Positions 7,046 through 13,056 of a DNA stretch of 64,000 nucleotides are shown one piece after another. Every line of letters starts with the position of its first letter. Position 1 is the stretch's first letter. Source of the DNA: a virus; the IMG/VR virus record IMGVR_UViG_3300008261_000032, positions 1 through 64,000 of that record, one strand, 5' to 3'. The notes beneath the pieces are model-generated. The model was given only the letters and a program-made list of their open reading frames with translations. It had not been told where the DNA came from and ran no database searches. The position numbers and the translations under genes were made by a program.

Positions 7046-7118
7046 AGCTGACAACCAGGATTGAACTGGTGACCTCCACTTTACCAAAGTGGTGCTCTAC
7101 CAACTGAGCTATGTCAGC
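7046..7118 (-). tRNA. tRNA-Thr (anticodon GGT)
   Basis: Acceptor GCTGACA/TGTCAGC, discriminator T, anticodon loop TTGGTAA on CCACT/AGTGG. The same T discriminator is found in the second tRNA-Thr of the cluster. Confidence 0.95.
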
Positions 7119-7121
7119 GAG

Positions 7122-7167
7122 GGGCGAATGACGGGAATCGAACCCGCAACCCTCGGAACCAATCGCC
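7122..7167 (-). pseudogene. tRNA remnant reduced to acceptor stem plus T-arm
   Basis: Reading leftward, GGCGATT (7167-7161), a 13-base linker, a complete T-arm (GCGGG-TTCGATT-CCCGT, 7147-7131) and ATTCGCC (7129-7123). The first five bases of the two end segments pair. D-arm and anticodon arm are absent, so this 46-base element cannot decode; it looks like an internal deletion of a tRNA gene. It could still fold into a minihelix recognised by RNase P. Confidence 0.6.
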
Positions 7168-7172
7168 ATAAG

Positions 7173-7246
7173 CGCTCCTGGAGGGACTCGAACCCCCAAC
7201 CCACTGAGTAGAAATCAGTTGCGCTATCCAATTACGCCACAGAAGC
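7173..7246 (-). tRNA. tRNA-Arg (anticodon TCT)
   Basis: Acceptor GCTTCTG/CAGGAGC, discriminator G, anticodon loop TTTCTAC on ACTGA/TCAGT, T-loop TTCGAGT. Confidence 0.94.
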
Positions 7247-7249
7247 AAG

Positions 7250-7323
7250 TACACCAGGCTAGAGTTGAACTAGCGACCTTTCGTGTATCAGACGAATGCT
7301 CTAACCAACTGAGCTACTGGTGT
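7250..7323 (-). tRNA. tRNA-Ile (anticodon GAT)
   Basis: Perfect acceptor ACACCAG/CTGGTGT, discriminator A, anticodon loop CTGATAC on TTCGT/ACGAA. Confidence 0.95.
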
Positions 7324-7326
7324 ATA

Positions 7327-7409
7327 TGGGAGTGGAAGGATTCGAACCTACTCAGCCGATGGCAACGGATTTACAGTCCGGCGCAGCTCTCCAACTCTGC
7401 AGCACTCCC
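7327..7409 (-). tRNA. tRNA-Tyr (anticodon GTA)
   Basis: Class II tRNA with a long variable arm; acceptor GGGAGTG/CACTCCC, discriminator A, anticodon loop CTGTAAA. Confidence 0.94.
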
Positions 7410-7601
7410 TTATTCTATTTCACCTTCATACTTACAAATTTCAATTTTAGTGTAACCCCGAGTAGAAACACTTGGCCAAAACGCGACATCATGTGCATCC
7501 AATTCCAAATCACCAAACGTGTTTTTTAATTCACGAACCGCATCTTCACGGGTTTGATACGCATGTGGGGTGACTACCCCGTTGTAAGTAATATAGTACA
7601 T
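7410..7601 (-). CDS. Hypothetical 63-aa protein
   Basis: Start at ATG 7601 follows a GGAGG site; residues upstream in this frame come from tRNA-Met. The sequence begins MYYITYNGVVTPHAYQTRED and is a small alpha/beta protein with aromatic strands and a central acidic helix. Family not recognised. Its stop codon is directly next to tRNA-Tyr. Confidence 0.75.
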   Translation of the reverse strand: MYYITYNGVVTPHAYQTREDAVRELKNTFGDLELDAHDVAFWPSVSTRGYTKIEICKYEGEIE

Positions 7602-7619
7602 AAATCCTCCTTGTGTCAA

Positions 7620-7693
7620 TAGCTGGGGCCGGAATCGAACCGGCGACCCCGGCATTATGAGTGCCGTGCTCTAACCGACTGAGCTACCCAGCC
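7620..7693 (-). tRNA. tRNA-Met (anticodon CAT), elongator type
   Basis: Acceptor GGCTGGG/CCCAGCT (G1:U72), discriminator A, anticodon loop CTCATAA on CGGCA/TGCCG; D-arm GCTCAGTCGGTTAGAGC. It lacks the C1:A72 mismatch of the initiator. A lysidine-modified Ile role is possible but less likely because an Ile-TAT gene is also present. Confidence 0.88.
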
Positions 7694-7891
7694 TTATTGT
7701 GTCTTATACCCTGGATCTCTTGGGATAACCATCCAACACAACAGATAAAATACTACCGCAGGAAGTGGAGAAAAAAATGCGGCGACGAAGAGTAACCGTA
7801 TAAGAGTTGGGTCAATTTCTAATGCTTCAGCGAATCCACCACATACCCCAGCAATCTTGTTTTCTTTGTTACTCAAATACACACGTTTCAT
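7694..7891 (-). CDS. PspC-domain membrane protein, 65 aa
   Basis: The protein begins MKRVYLSNKENKIAGVCGGF and continues AEALEIDPTLIRLLFV, the hallmark of the PspC domain, followed by a membrane helix (~38-58) ending CWMVIPRDP. In bacteria PspC senses or signals inner-membrane stress. Start ATG 7891 has AAGGAG upstream; longer readings pass through tRNA-Asp. It is a single-domain version placed between tRNA-Met and tRNA-Asp, perhaps interfering with host membrane-stress sensing (inference). Confidence 0.85.
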   Translation of the reverse strand: MKRVYLSNKENKIAGVCGGFAEALEIDPTLIRLLFVAAFFSPLPAVVFYLLCWMVIPRDPGYKTQ

Positions 7892-7913
7892 AACACACTC
7901 CTTGACGGTGAAA

Positions 7914-7987
7914 CGGAATGGACGGGACTCGAACCCGCAACCACCGCAGTGACAGTGCGGTGCGCTAACCAATTGCGCCACCACTCC
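7914..7987 (-). tRNA. tRNA-Asp (anticodon GTC)
   Basis: Acceptor GGAGTGG/CCATTCC, discriminator G as usual for Asp, anticodon loop CTGTCAC on CCGCA/TGCGG. Confidence 0.95.
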
Positions 7988-7988
7988 A

Positions 7989-8060
7989 CAGGCCCACCAG
8001 GACTCGAACCTGGAAAAACAGTTTTGGAGACTGTTGTGTTGCCAATTACACTATGGACCT
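7989..8060 (-). tRNA. tRNA-Trp (anticodon CCA)
   Basis: Acceptor AGGTCCA/TGGGCCT, discriminator G, anticodon loop CTCCAAA on ACAGT/ACTGT. Only one base separates it from tRNA-Asp. Confidence 0.95.
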
Positions 8061-8349
8061 ACAACCACCGATAGAAACCAAGGGCATCAATAAACAACCA
8101 CACTAAGTTTACAATTACCATTGGCATGTCACGCTTGTCCCAAAAACTATGTAACATTCCTGCGTGACCAAAGAATAACAGAGTATAGGCGACAGAGAAT
8201 GGAATGGGGAGTTTTGCTGCTAACATCACTCCACCAATAATCAAAATTAAAATCGCCCACCACTTTCGTGTATGAATCCGATGTTCTGCGGTGTCGGTCA
8301 ACTCAATTGGCTTTTGTGAAATAAGTTCTTTGACAACTTGTACTGGCAT
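8059..8349 (-). CDS. Small polytopic membrane protein, 96 aa
   Basis: A ~28-residue polar N-terminus is followed by probable helices at ~30-47 (WWAILILIIGGVMLAAKL), ~50-66 and ~75-95 (MVIVNLVWLFIDALGFYRWL). The GGAG site before ATG 8349 supports the start. The stop codon overlaps the first two bases of tRNA-Trp. Family not recognised. Confidence 0.8.
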   Translation of the reverse strand: MPVQVVKELISQKPIELTDTAEHRIHTRKWWAILILIIGGVMLAAKLPIPFSVAYTLLFFGHAGMLHSFWDKRDMPMVIVNLVWLFIDALGFYRWL

Positions 8350-8370
8350 ATTATTCTCCGAAATTAAAAG

Positions 8371-8443
8371 CTCCCAGAGAGGGACTCGAACCCCCGACCC
8401 GGTGATTAACAGTCACCTGCTCTACCGACTGAGCTATCTGGGA
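8371..8443 (-). tRNA. tRNA-Asn (anticodon GTT)
   Basis: Acceptor TCCCAGA/TCTGGGA, discriminator G, anticodon loop CTGTTAA on GGTGA/TCACC. Confidence 0.95.
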
Positions 8444-8449
8444 ATACTA

Positions 8450-8545
8450 CTAAAACTTATCTTCTTCCAAAAACTTTGCGATTACAAATGTACTCACACA
8501 AATAGAAATTGCAATAAATAAAAACGTGATTACTGCTGCTACCAT
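8450..8545 (-). CDS. 31-aa membrane peptide
   Basis: ATG 8545 is preceded by AGGAGA at a good distance. The product MVAAVITFLFIAISICVSTF continues VIAKFLEEDKF: one membrane helix with a short acidic tail. It fits exactly between tRNA-Asn and tRNA-Phe. Function unknown. Confidence 0.65.
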   Translation of the reverse strand: MVAAVITFLFIAISICVSTFVIAKFLEEDKF

Positions 8546-8560
8546 ATTATTCTCCTATAG

Positions 8561-8633
8561 TGCCAAGAGAGAGAATCGAACTCCCGACACGATGCTCTTC
8601 AGGCATCTGCTCTACCAACTGAGCTATCTTGGC
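8561..8633 (-). tRNA. tRNA-Phe (anticodon GAA)
   Basis: Acceptor GCCAAGA/TCTTGGC, discriminator A, anticodon loop CTGAAGA on GATGC/GCATC. Confidence 0.95.
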
Positions 8634-8647
8634 GGTTTGTTAAAAAG

Positions 8648-8719
8648 AGCGGGCGATGGGATTCGAACCCACGACAACGTGCTTGGCAAGCACGGACTCT
8701 ACCACTGAGCTACACCCGC
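8648..8719 (-). tRNA. tRNA-Gly (anticodon GCC)
   Basis: Acceptor GCGGGTG/CGCCCGC, discriminator T, anticodon loop TTGCCAA on CGTGC/GCACG. Confidence 0.95.
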
Positions 8720-8725
8720 AACCAA

Positions 8726-8824
8726 CTATTTTTTACGTCCCCATCTATGACGTATAACTAATGTAGACCAAATACTAAATAATAAAAAGAATCCGAGAAC
8801 ACAATACAAAATTATGTTATTCAT
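8726..8824 (-). CDS. 32-aa membrane peptide
   Basis: The product starts MNNIILYCVLGFFLLFSIWS and ends in the basic tail RHRWGRKK, a typical N-out/C-in single-helix peptide. Its ATG overlaps the stop of the upstream 43-residue gene as ATGA, so translation is coupled. Function unknown. Confidence 0.65.
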   Translation of the reverse strand: MNNIILYCVLGFFLLFSIWSTLVIRHRWGRKK

Positions 8825-8952
8825 ATTTCATGCTCATCCGTAATGTTCAATTTATACCGATATGGTTTTTCTTCGGTTGCAAGATATGCTGCACCAACTG
8901 AAAAAATTATCATGCTGACACACACAATTGAAAATATAATGTATTGCAACAT
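8821..8952 (-). CDS. 43-aa membrane peptide
   Basis: ATG 8952 has GGTGG upstream. The product has an N-terminal helix (MLQYIIFSIVCVSMIIFSVG) and a polar tail ending TDEHEI. Coupled by a four-base overlap to the next peptide. Function unknown. Confidence 0.65.
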   Translation of the reverse strand: MLQYIIFSIVCVSMIIFSVGAAYLATEEKPYRYKLNITDEHEI

Positions 8953-8955
8953 ACG

Positions 8956-9417
8956 TTACACCACCTTTTTAATTTTGCCAAGTGCTCCTGCAATCATACA
9001 TCCACTTGTCGGTGTTGCTACACTAAATGTAGCGGTCCATTCATTTTCTGCCATAGATACCCATTCAATTACCGTGTCTGGTGTATATAGTACGGCTGGA
9101 TGGTTTTGTACTTTCTCTTCTGCCCATCCACCGTCTTGTAATAATGTGGCAAATTGTTCTCTTGTTATCGGTGCGTTATCTTTGTCAAAATAAGAACACC
9201 GTAATACAAACTTATTTGCGTCTACATCAAATTGAATCCACCACGCTCTACGTGGCATGTTTTCACCAAGAGAAGTCTGGCCAAATACATTAGATGGTAG
9301 AATACGACGAGCAAACATATCACATAATGTATCATCTCCACAAACATAATTCGCAGAGAAATTAGCCGTTTCTAAATAACCAGTGATTTCTTCTACTGTA
9401 GGTGTTTCTGATAACAT
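8956..9417 (-). CDS. Hypothetical 153-aa protein
   Basis: Start ATG 9417 with GGAG upstream; earlier in-frame codons belong to tRNA-Lys. The sequence is a soluble alpha/beta protein (MLSETPTVEEITGYLETA at the start, a C-terminal beta region with TATFSVATPTSGCMIAGAL). No family recognised. The largest protein gene inside the tRNA cluster. Confidence 0.75.
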   Translation of the reverse strand: MLSETPTVEEITGYLETANFSANYVCGDDTLCDMFARRILPSNVFGQTSLGENMPRRAWWIQFDVDANKFVLRCSYFDKDNAPITREQFATLLQDGGWAEEKVQNHPAVLYTPDTVIEWVSMAENEWTATFSVATPTSGCMIAGALGKIKKVV

Positions 9418-9438
9418 ACGTGTCTCCAAAAAAGTGAG

Positions 9439-9511
9439 TGCACCCTGAAGGAATCGAACCTTCAACCTGGTGATTAAGAGTCACATGCTCTGCCAATTGA
9501 GCTAAGGGTGC
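9439..9511 (-). tRNA. tRNA-Lys (anticodon CTT)
   Basis: Acceptor GCACCCT/AGGGTGC, discriminator A, anticodon loop CTCTTAA on GTGA/TCAC. Confidence 0.94.
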
Positions 9512-9516
9512 ATCAG

Positions 9517-9589
9517 AGCCACAAGTCGGAATCGAACCGACGACCACCTCATTACAAGTGAGGTGCTCTACCAACTGAGCTATTGTGGC
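9517..9589 (-). tRNA. tRNA-Thr (anticodon TGT)
   Basis: Perfect acceptor GCCACAA/TTGTGGC, discriminator T, anticodon loop CTTGTAA on CCTCA/TGAGG. Confidence 0.95.
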
Positions 9590-9592
9590 AAA

Positions 9593-9675
9593 TGCGTCAG
9601 GAGGGAGTCGAACCCACACGCCATTGAGGCGCCAGCTCCTAAGGCTGGTGCGTCTGCCAATTCCGCCACTAACGC
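9593..9675 (-). tRNA. tRNA-Leu (anticodon TAG)
   Basis: Class II with long variable arm; acceptor GCGTTAG/CTGACGC, discriminator A, anticodon loop CTTAGGA on CCAGC/GCTGG. Confidence 0.95.
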
Positions 9676-9680
9676 AAATA

Positions 9681-9881
9681 CTATTCTACATTCCATCCTT
9701 TACCATTCATCGGATTGTCGTAAATACGAATATCATCTGAATAGTAGTGCTTGACTACACCACCGTCAAGCCTGACTACCCATACGGTATTTACATTGAT
9801 GCCGTAGTCAATCAATAAAATTGCTTGACCATCTCCGTGAGGAGTCTTTACCGATAATGGAGTTCTAAATTCGTGTATCAT
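9681..9881 (-). CDS. Hypothetical 66-aa protein
   Basis: The start is placed at ATG 9881 (MIHEFRTPLSV); upstream codons come from tRNA-Ser. The ribosome-binding site (TTAGGT) is weak. The protein looks beta-rich (AILLIDYGINVNTVWVVRLD), perhaps an SH3-like fold. Function unknown. Confidence 0.65.
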   Translation of the reverse strand: MIHEFRTPLSVKTPHGDGQAILLIDYGINVNTVWVVRLDGGVVKHYYSDDIRIYDNPMNGKGWNVE

Positions 9882-9898
9882 ATAACCTAATAAGAAAG

Positions 9899-9983
9899 CG
9901 GACAGGGAGGGATTCGAACCCCCGGAGGCTTTCACCTCTTCGGTTTTCAAGACCGATGCAATAAACCACTCTACCACCTGTCC
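9899..9983 (-). tRNA. tRNA-Ser (anticodon TGA)
   Basis: Class II; acceptor GGACAGG/CCTGTCC, discriminator G, anticodon loop CTTGAAA on TCGGT/ACCGA, long variable arm (GAGGTGAAAGCCTC). First tRNA in the direction of transcription. Confidence 0.95.
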
Positions 9984-10069
9984 AACACTGTAAATATAAC
10001 TACCTATGCTAAATTACACAAGGCCCTAATCATATCTCAATAATACATATTTAACTACAAAATATAAAT

Positions 10070-10106
10070 AAAAATGGGGAGAACCGTTTGGCCCTCCCCA
10101 TTCTTA
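10070..10106 (-). terminator. Rho-independent terminator
   Basis: On the minus strand an ATGGGGAG/CTCCCCAT stem with a 14-base loop is followed by TTTTTATTT, 18 bases after the stop of the gene at 10124. It separates the small-gene operon from the tRNA cluster. Confidence 0.8.
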
Positions 10107-10123
10107 TTTACAGAGGGCCGATA

Positions 10124-10438
10124 TTACGCGACCGTGTACATTGAGATGGAACGACCACGAGCCGCAGGACGGCTGGAGTTGGTCATACCAACGTACTCGA
10201 ACATGCCAGTGCCGAACACGGCGTTGACGAACGAGAGGCGGGTGCGGGTCTGCTGAGCGCGGACACCATCACGGGTAAGATACGTGTGAACGTCATCAGC
10301 GGTCACGGTACCAGTCGAACGACGATTGGCGAGTGAACGAAGATACGAAGCAATCCGACGAACGGTGCTCTCGCGCTCCTGCTGATTGTAGGTACGAACC
10401 TCGAAACGGGTGTTGCGACTGCGATTACGCTTTGCCAT
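10124..10438 (-). CDS. Hypothetical basic protein, 104 aa
   Basis: The N-terminus (MAKRNRSRNTRFEVRTYNQQ) and the body are rich in Arg (about one in six residues). The middle, TVRRIASYLRSLANRR followed by TVTADDVHTYL, suggests helices; it may bind nucleic acid. Its codon use is more GC-rich than that of its neighbours. It has its own promoter and terminator, so it may be strongly expressed. Confidence 0.75.
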   Translation of the reverse strand: MAKRNRSRNTRFEVRTYNQQERESTVRRIASYLRSLANRRSTGTVTADDVHTYLTRDGVRAQQTRTRLSFVNAVFGTGMFEYVGMTNSSRPAARGRSISMYTVA

Positions 10439-10502
10439 ACTAGTAACCTCTTTGTTGAATTGATTGCGTCATTCCCTTTGAACAACGCTTACCGTATTAA
10501 GA

Positions 10503-10531
10503 AGTCTAAGGTCTAAAGTAGTATCTGTCAA
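10503..10531 (-). promoter_or_regulatory. Sigma70 promoter for the 104-aa gene
   Basis: Minus strand TTGACA (10531-10526), 17-bp spacer, TAGACT (10508-10503); the ATG is 65 bases further on, leaving a leader of about 58 bases. The 130-base gap holds nothing else visible. Confidence 0.7.
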
Positions 10532-10568
10532 TACGGTTGAAAATGTAGTTGGTAGTTAACCTGTAATA

Positions 10569-10808
10569 TTAGAAAGTATCTTCTACTACGGTAGCGGTCT
10601 GACCAATCCGCTGAGACAATACTGAACAAAGACTATTTACAAAATCCAAGTCTCCGTCAATATCGCCATACCAAATCTTCCCGAATTCACGGGTACCAAT
10701 AAGAACATTCTTTGAAACGTTCTTACCTTCCATCATGTTTCCTACGGGACCAAACAACTCAACTGCGACCTGCACTGCGGGCTGAACATCTTCTGCTGAA
10801 TAAAACAT
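10569..10808 (-). CDS. Hypothetical 79-aa protein
   Basis: Begins MFYSAEDVQPAVQVAVELFG; a small alpha/beta protein with acidic GDIDGDLDFV. No recognised family. The AATCTATTTGAGGAAATATG context gives a GAGG ribosome-binding site, and the gene follows the zinc-ribbon protein by 6 bases. Confidence 0.7.
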   Translation of the reverse strand: MFYSAEDVQPAVQVAVELFGPVGNMMEGKNVSKNVLIGTREFGKIWYGDIDGDLDFVNSLCSVLSQRIGQTATVVEDTF

Positions 10809-10814
10809 ATTTCC

Positions 10815-11195
10815 TCAATCTATTTGAGGTTCTTGATTCGCCACCTTTGGTGGCACGAAAGTGTGTACTTCACTGTACTTTAATGCATAACACGTAGTAC
10901 ATAACGTTTGTATCTCCGGTAAGTCTTTTCGTCTAACGCCATGCTTACCGCATCCTTCACATAGCTTTGCACTTATTCTTTCAAATTTATATTCAAGTGC
11001 GTCCAAAATAAAACGCTGATAGTCGTTGAGAATATCAGCGCGAACAAATCGTATCATTAACATACCATTCGTCCTACTGACCTCAGCTATTCCAGAGCAG
11101 AATGGTAGTTGCTTTTCTATTTCAAAAACCTTTTCTACTAAGTTATGCCAACCTGATTCTAATTTATTTATAGCCTGATCTTTTGTTGTTTGCAT
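10815..11195 (-). CDS. Zinc-ribbon protein, 126 aa, paralogue of 58502-58831
   Basis: Residues 14-100 share a layout with the gene at 58502: an N-terminal helix with a GW..LV.KV motif, a hydrophobic strand pair, a helix, then a CxxCG...CxxC zinc ribbon (CEGCGKHGVRRKDL, TLCTTCY, residues ~79-103). Such proteins are common in large phages with unknown role. ATG 11195 is preceded by a purine-rich but poor ribosome-binding site and a leader with two hairpins. Confidence 0.75.
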   Translation of the reverse strand: MQTTKDQAINKLESGWHNLVEKVFEIEKQLPFCSGIAEVSRTNGMLMIRFVRADILNDYQRFILDALEYKFERISAKLCEGCGKHGVRRKDLPEIQTLCTTCYALKYSEVHTFVPPKVANQEPQID

Positions 11196-11221
11196 TTTTC
11201 TTTTTGCTTCTTTTTCTTTTT

Positions 11222-11277
11222 ACAGAGAAAAGCTAAAAAGGCACACGTTCTCTGTTTAAGATAAATGGTATTTATCT
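11222..11277 (-). promoter_or_regulatory. Two stem-loops in the leader of the zinc-ribbon gene
   Basis: Arms ACAGAGAA (11222-11229) and TTCTCTGT (11248-11255) pair perfectly over 8 bp; AGATAAAT (11259-11266) and ATTTATCT (11270-11277) form a second 8-bp hairpin with a 3-base loop. Both fall between the promoter at 11319-11346 and the ATG at 11195, so they are in the 5-prime leader. Confidence 0.5.
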
Positions 11278-11318
11278 ATGATGTGTTGTACCTCGGTGCG
11301 CGCCTTCTTGTGTTTATA

Positions 11319-11346
11319 AGTATACTGACTGTTGGAAAAATGTCAA
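11319..11346 (-). promoter_or_regulatory. Strong sigma70 promoter
   Basis: Minus strand TTGACA (11346-11341), 16-bp spacer, TATACT (11324-11319). Predicted start near 11312, giving a leader of ~117 bases before the zinc-ribbon gene. Confidence 0.75.
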
Positions 11347-11350
11347 GGGG

Positions 11351-11704
11351 TCACTTTTTCTTTTTCCAATTATCTTCATCTTCGTCGCCTTCTTCTTCTT
11401 CAAACTTACGAATTCCTTCTTCAAAAGATTCACGTAAATCTTCAAATTGGTCAGGAGATTCTTGATGCGACTGTTGTTGCTGTATCATTTGTTCAGCAGA
11501 ACTCTGTAAGGCATCTACAAATCCTTCTGCCGCTTCCATAGTTGCTTGGGTGACTTTTTCAATTTTATTGATTTTTAGTCCTAGTATCTGAACAATACGG
11601 TGTATCATCGCTATTTCTTGTGTCATCTTAAATGACAATACCAATAAGATGACAACCCCAAAGATACTAATACCTGCTAACATACCTAAAAGAAATGTAT
11701 TCAT
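11351..11704 (-). CDS. Membrane-anchored coiled-coil protein, 117 aa
   Basis: A membrane helix at residues ~5-25 (LLGMLAGISIFGVVILLVLS) is followed by a helical region with Gln-rich stretch (residues ~66-80) and a very acidic tail (EEEEGDEDEDN) ending in KKKK. Probable inner-membrane protein with a cytoplasmic coiled coil. Function unknown. Confidence 0.75.
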   Translation of the reverse strand: MNTFLLGMLAGISIFGVVILLVLSFKMTQEIAMIHRIVQILGLKINKIEKVTQATMEAAEGFVDALQSSAEQMIQQQQSHQESPDQFEDLRESFEEGIRKFEEEEGDEDEDNWKKKK

Positions 11705-11725
11705 AATAACCTACCTTAATAAGTG

Positions 11726-12049
11726 TTACCCAATACCAAACCCAGATTGCATTCTTAACTGAGGTGGAGCTGGACATTCTTCGAATTCATCTTTCGCAGA
11801 ATTATATTTAAACCACAGCCTAAATCCGCTCAGTTCCAAGTTTGGCCGTACGACATTCAATACGGACTCTTCAATTACAGCATACTGATATAAGATTCCA
11901 TCAGACAAATTATCTACGTTATTACGTACTGTATAGACTGCCGTATGTAAGTCTGTAAATATGGCTGGTGTACGCCGGAGCCCCAATACTTTATCGGTGT
12001 ATAAATCAATCACCGTGATGGTGTAGACAATATCAATCTTCGTGGTCAT
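11726..12049 (-). CDS. Hypothetical 107-aa protein
   Basis: A soluble alpha/beta protein starting MTTKIDIVYTITVIDLYTDK. The C-terminus is Pro-rich (CPAPPQLRMQSGFGIG). The start lies 17 bases inside the upstream gene, suggesting coupled translation. Family not recognised. Confidence 0.7.
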   Translation of the reverse strand: MTTKIDIVYTITVIDLYTDKVLGLRRTPAIFTDLHTAVYTVRNNVDNLSDGILYQYAVIEESVLNVVRPNLELSGFRLWFKYNSAKDEFEECPAPPQLRMQSGFGIG

Positions 12050-12389
12050 TGAATCGGTCGTCTGGGATTACAAACTCTGACGATAACCGATTCCTATGTT
12101 CGTTCATCTCATGCCGAAGATTACTCAATTCGACTTGTAAAGTTGAAGTCAATGCAACCTGTTGATAGTAGCGTTCACGCCATTCGTCTACTTCTTTACG
12201 AAGGCGAACGACCTCATCACGTACATTGTCCAATTCCTCACGGAGCTCTGCACGTAATGCAGTATGCTCATCCACAAATGACTTTGCGTTCAAGAATCTT
12301 TCAACGACCTTGAACGCAATGCCACCGAGAATGGCTGATGCACTAATTTTTATAAATTCTGGCCCTACGCCGAAATCTACAATATCCAT
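12033..12389 (-). CDS. Membrane-associated coiled-coil protein, 118 aa
   Basis: Residues ~10-30 (EFIKISASAILGGIAFKVVE) are a weak membrane helix; residues ~42-105 are a heptad-like coiled coil (ELREELDNVRDEVVRLRKEV). This layout occurs in many phage membrane proteins; no specific function. Confidence 0.72.
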   Translation of the reverse strand: MDIVDFGVGPEFIKISASAILGGIAFKVVERFLNAKSFVDEHTALRAELREELDNVRDEVVRLRKEVDEWRERYYQQVALTSTLQVELSNLRHEMNEHRNRLSSEFVIPDDRFNDHED

Positions 12390-12419
12390 GCCTATACCAA
12401 TGAAGGTGACGCAACCAAC

Positions 12420-12653
12420 TTATAAATTGTCTAACACATATTGATTGCATAGCGGTTCATTTCGCATTACAATCAAAGTATCACGCGCAGACCTTGCAAT
12501 ACTTAAAAACGACGGACATACCACCTTCTTCCGTTCCTCATTTTGATGGGCATAATGCCGTTTCAAAGAGAGGTGTATATAAATACTTAGCGTTATCGAA
12601 AGCATTAACGCCGTAATCAATCCAATATTACGTTTAATATTGGCAAATTTCAT
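12420..12653 (-). CDS. Small membrane protein, 77 aa
   Basis: Basic N-terminus followed by a helix at ~10-30 (IGLITALMLSITLSIYIHLSL) and a polar domain with two Cys (VVCPSFL, EPLCNQYV). Either an uncleaved signal anchor or an exported protein. It follows the 59-residue gene by 4 bases. Confidence 0.7.
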   Translation of the reverse strand: MKFANIKRNIGLITALMLSITLSIYIHLSLKRHYAHQNEERKKVVCPSFLSIARSARDTLIVMRNEPLCNQYVLDNL

Positions 12654-12657
12654 TGTA

Positions 12658-12837
12658 CTAATCCTCGTAGAATTCGATGTCGTCTAATTCTATGTCTGGG
12701 TTTGCACCTATGATACCGTCTTGGTCTAGCAAATCAGACATATCTAACGCACTTTGAACATATTCCAAGGCGTCTGCTTCTGTTTCTCCATAGACAATCA
12801 AGTTTACTGGTACGATATATTTGTTTAATTTATTCAT
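12658..12837 (-). CDS. Hypothetical acidic 59-aa protein, apparently leaderless mRNA
   Basis: The gene starts at ATG 12837 (MNKLNKYIVPVNLIVYG). A longer frame would begin upstream of the promoter and is excluded. The product has a beta strand, an amphipathic helix and a very acidic C-terminus (ELDDIEFYED). The -10 box of a consensus promoter ends 7 bases before the ATG, so the transcript probably begins at or next to the start codon. Confidence 0.72.
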   Translation of the reverse strand: MNKLNKYIVPVNLIVYGETEADALEYVQSALDMSDLLDQDGIIGANPDIELDDIEFYED

Positions 12838-12843
12838 AGTTGA

Positions 12844-12872
12844 AGTATACTCCCAACGAAATGTGTTGTCAA
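12844..12872 (-). promoter_or_regulatory. Consensus sigma70 promoter with no room for a leader
   Basis: Minus strand TTGACA (12872-12867), 17-bp spacer, TATACT (12849-12844). The expected RNA start is ~12837, the A of the ATG. The divergent gap up to 13056 also carries a possible plus-strand promoter (TTAACA, 18 bp, TATATA) for the next gene. Confidence 0.75.
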
Positions 12873-13056
12873 GTACCCTACTAGGTAACGTATATAAATA
12901 GGTTATTAAAACCATTCGTATAGGGTAAAATTTTTTCCTGGGAAATTTTTTACGCCCTGTGGGAACAGCCTTTAATTCGGCTAGCGGGAAATCCCATTAA
13001 CATTCTTGGGGAACCGTACGTATATATAGATACACCCTCCAATACAAGGAGAACCT

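Noticed and set aside
5599-9977. Open frames such as 5599-5841, 6722-6985, 7219-7455, 9362-9619 and 9563-9754
   Set aside because: They are translations of tRNA genes or their complements, the usual MVAQL/GFESR or DRTPD type artefacts, and no ribosome-binding site or codon bias supports them. Only the parts outside the tRNAs were kept.
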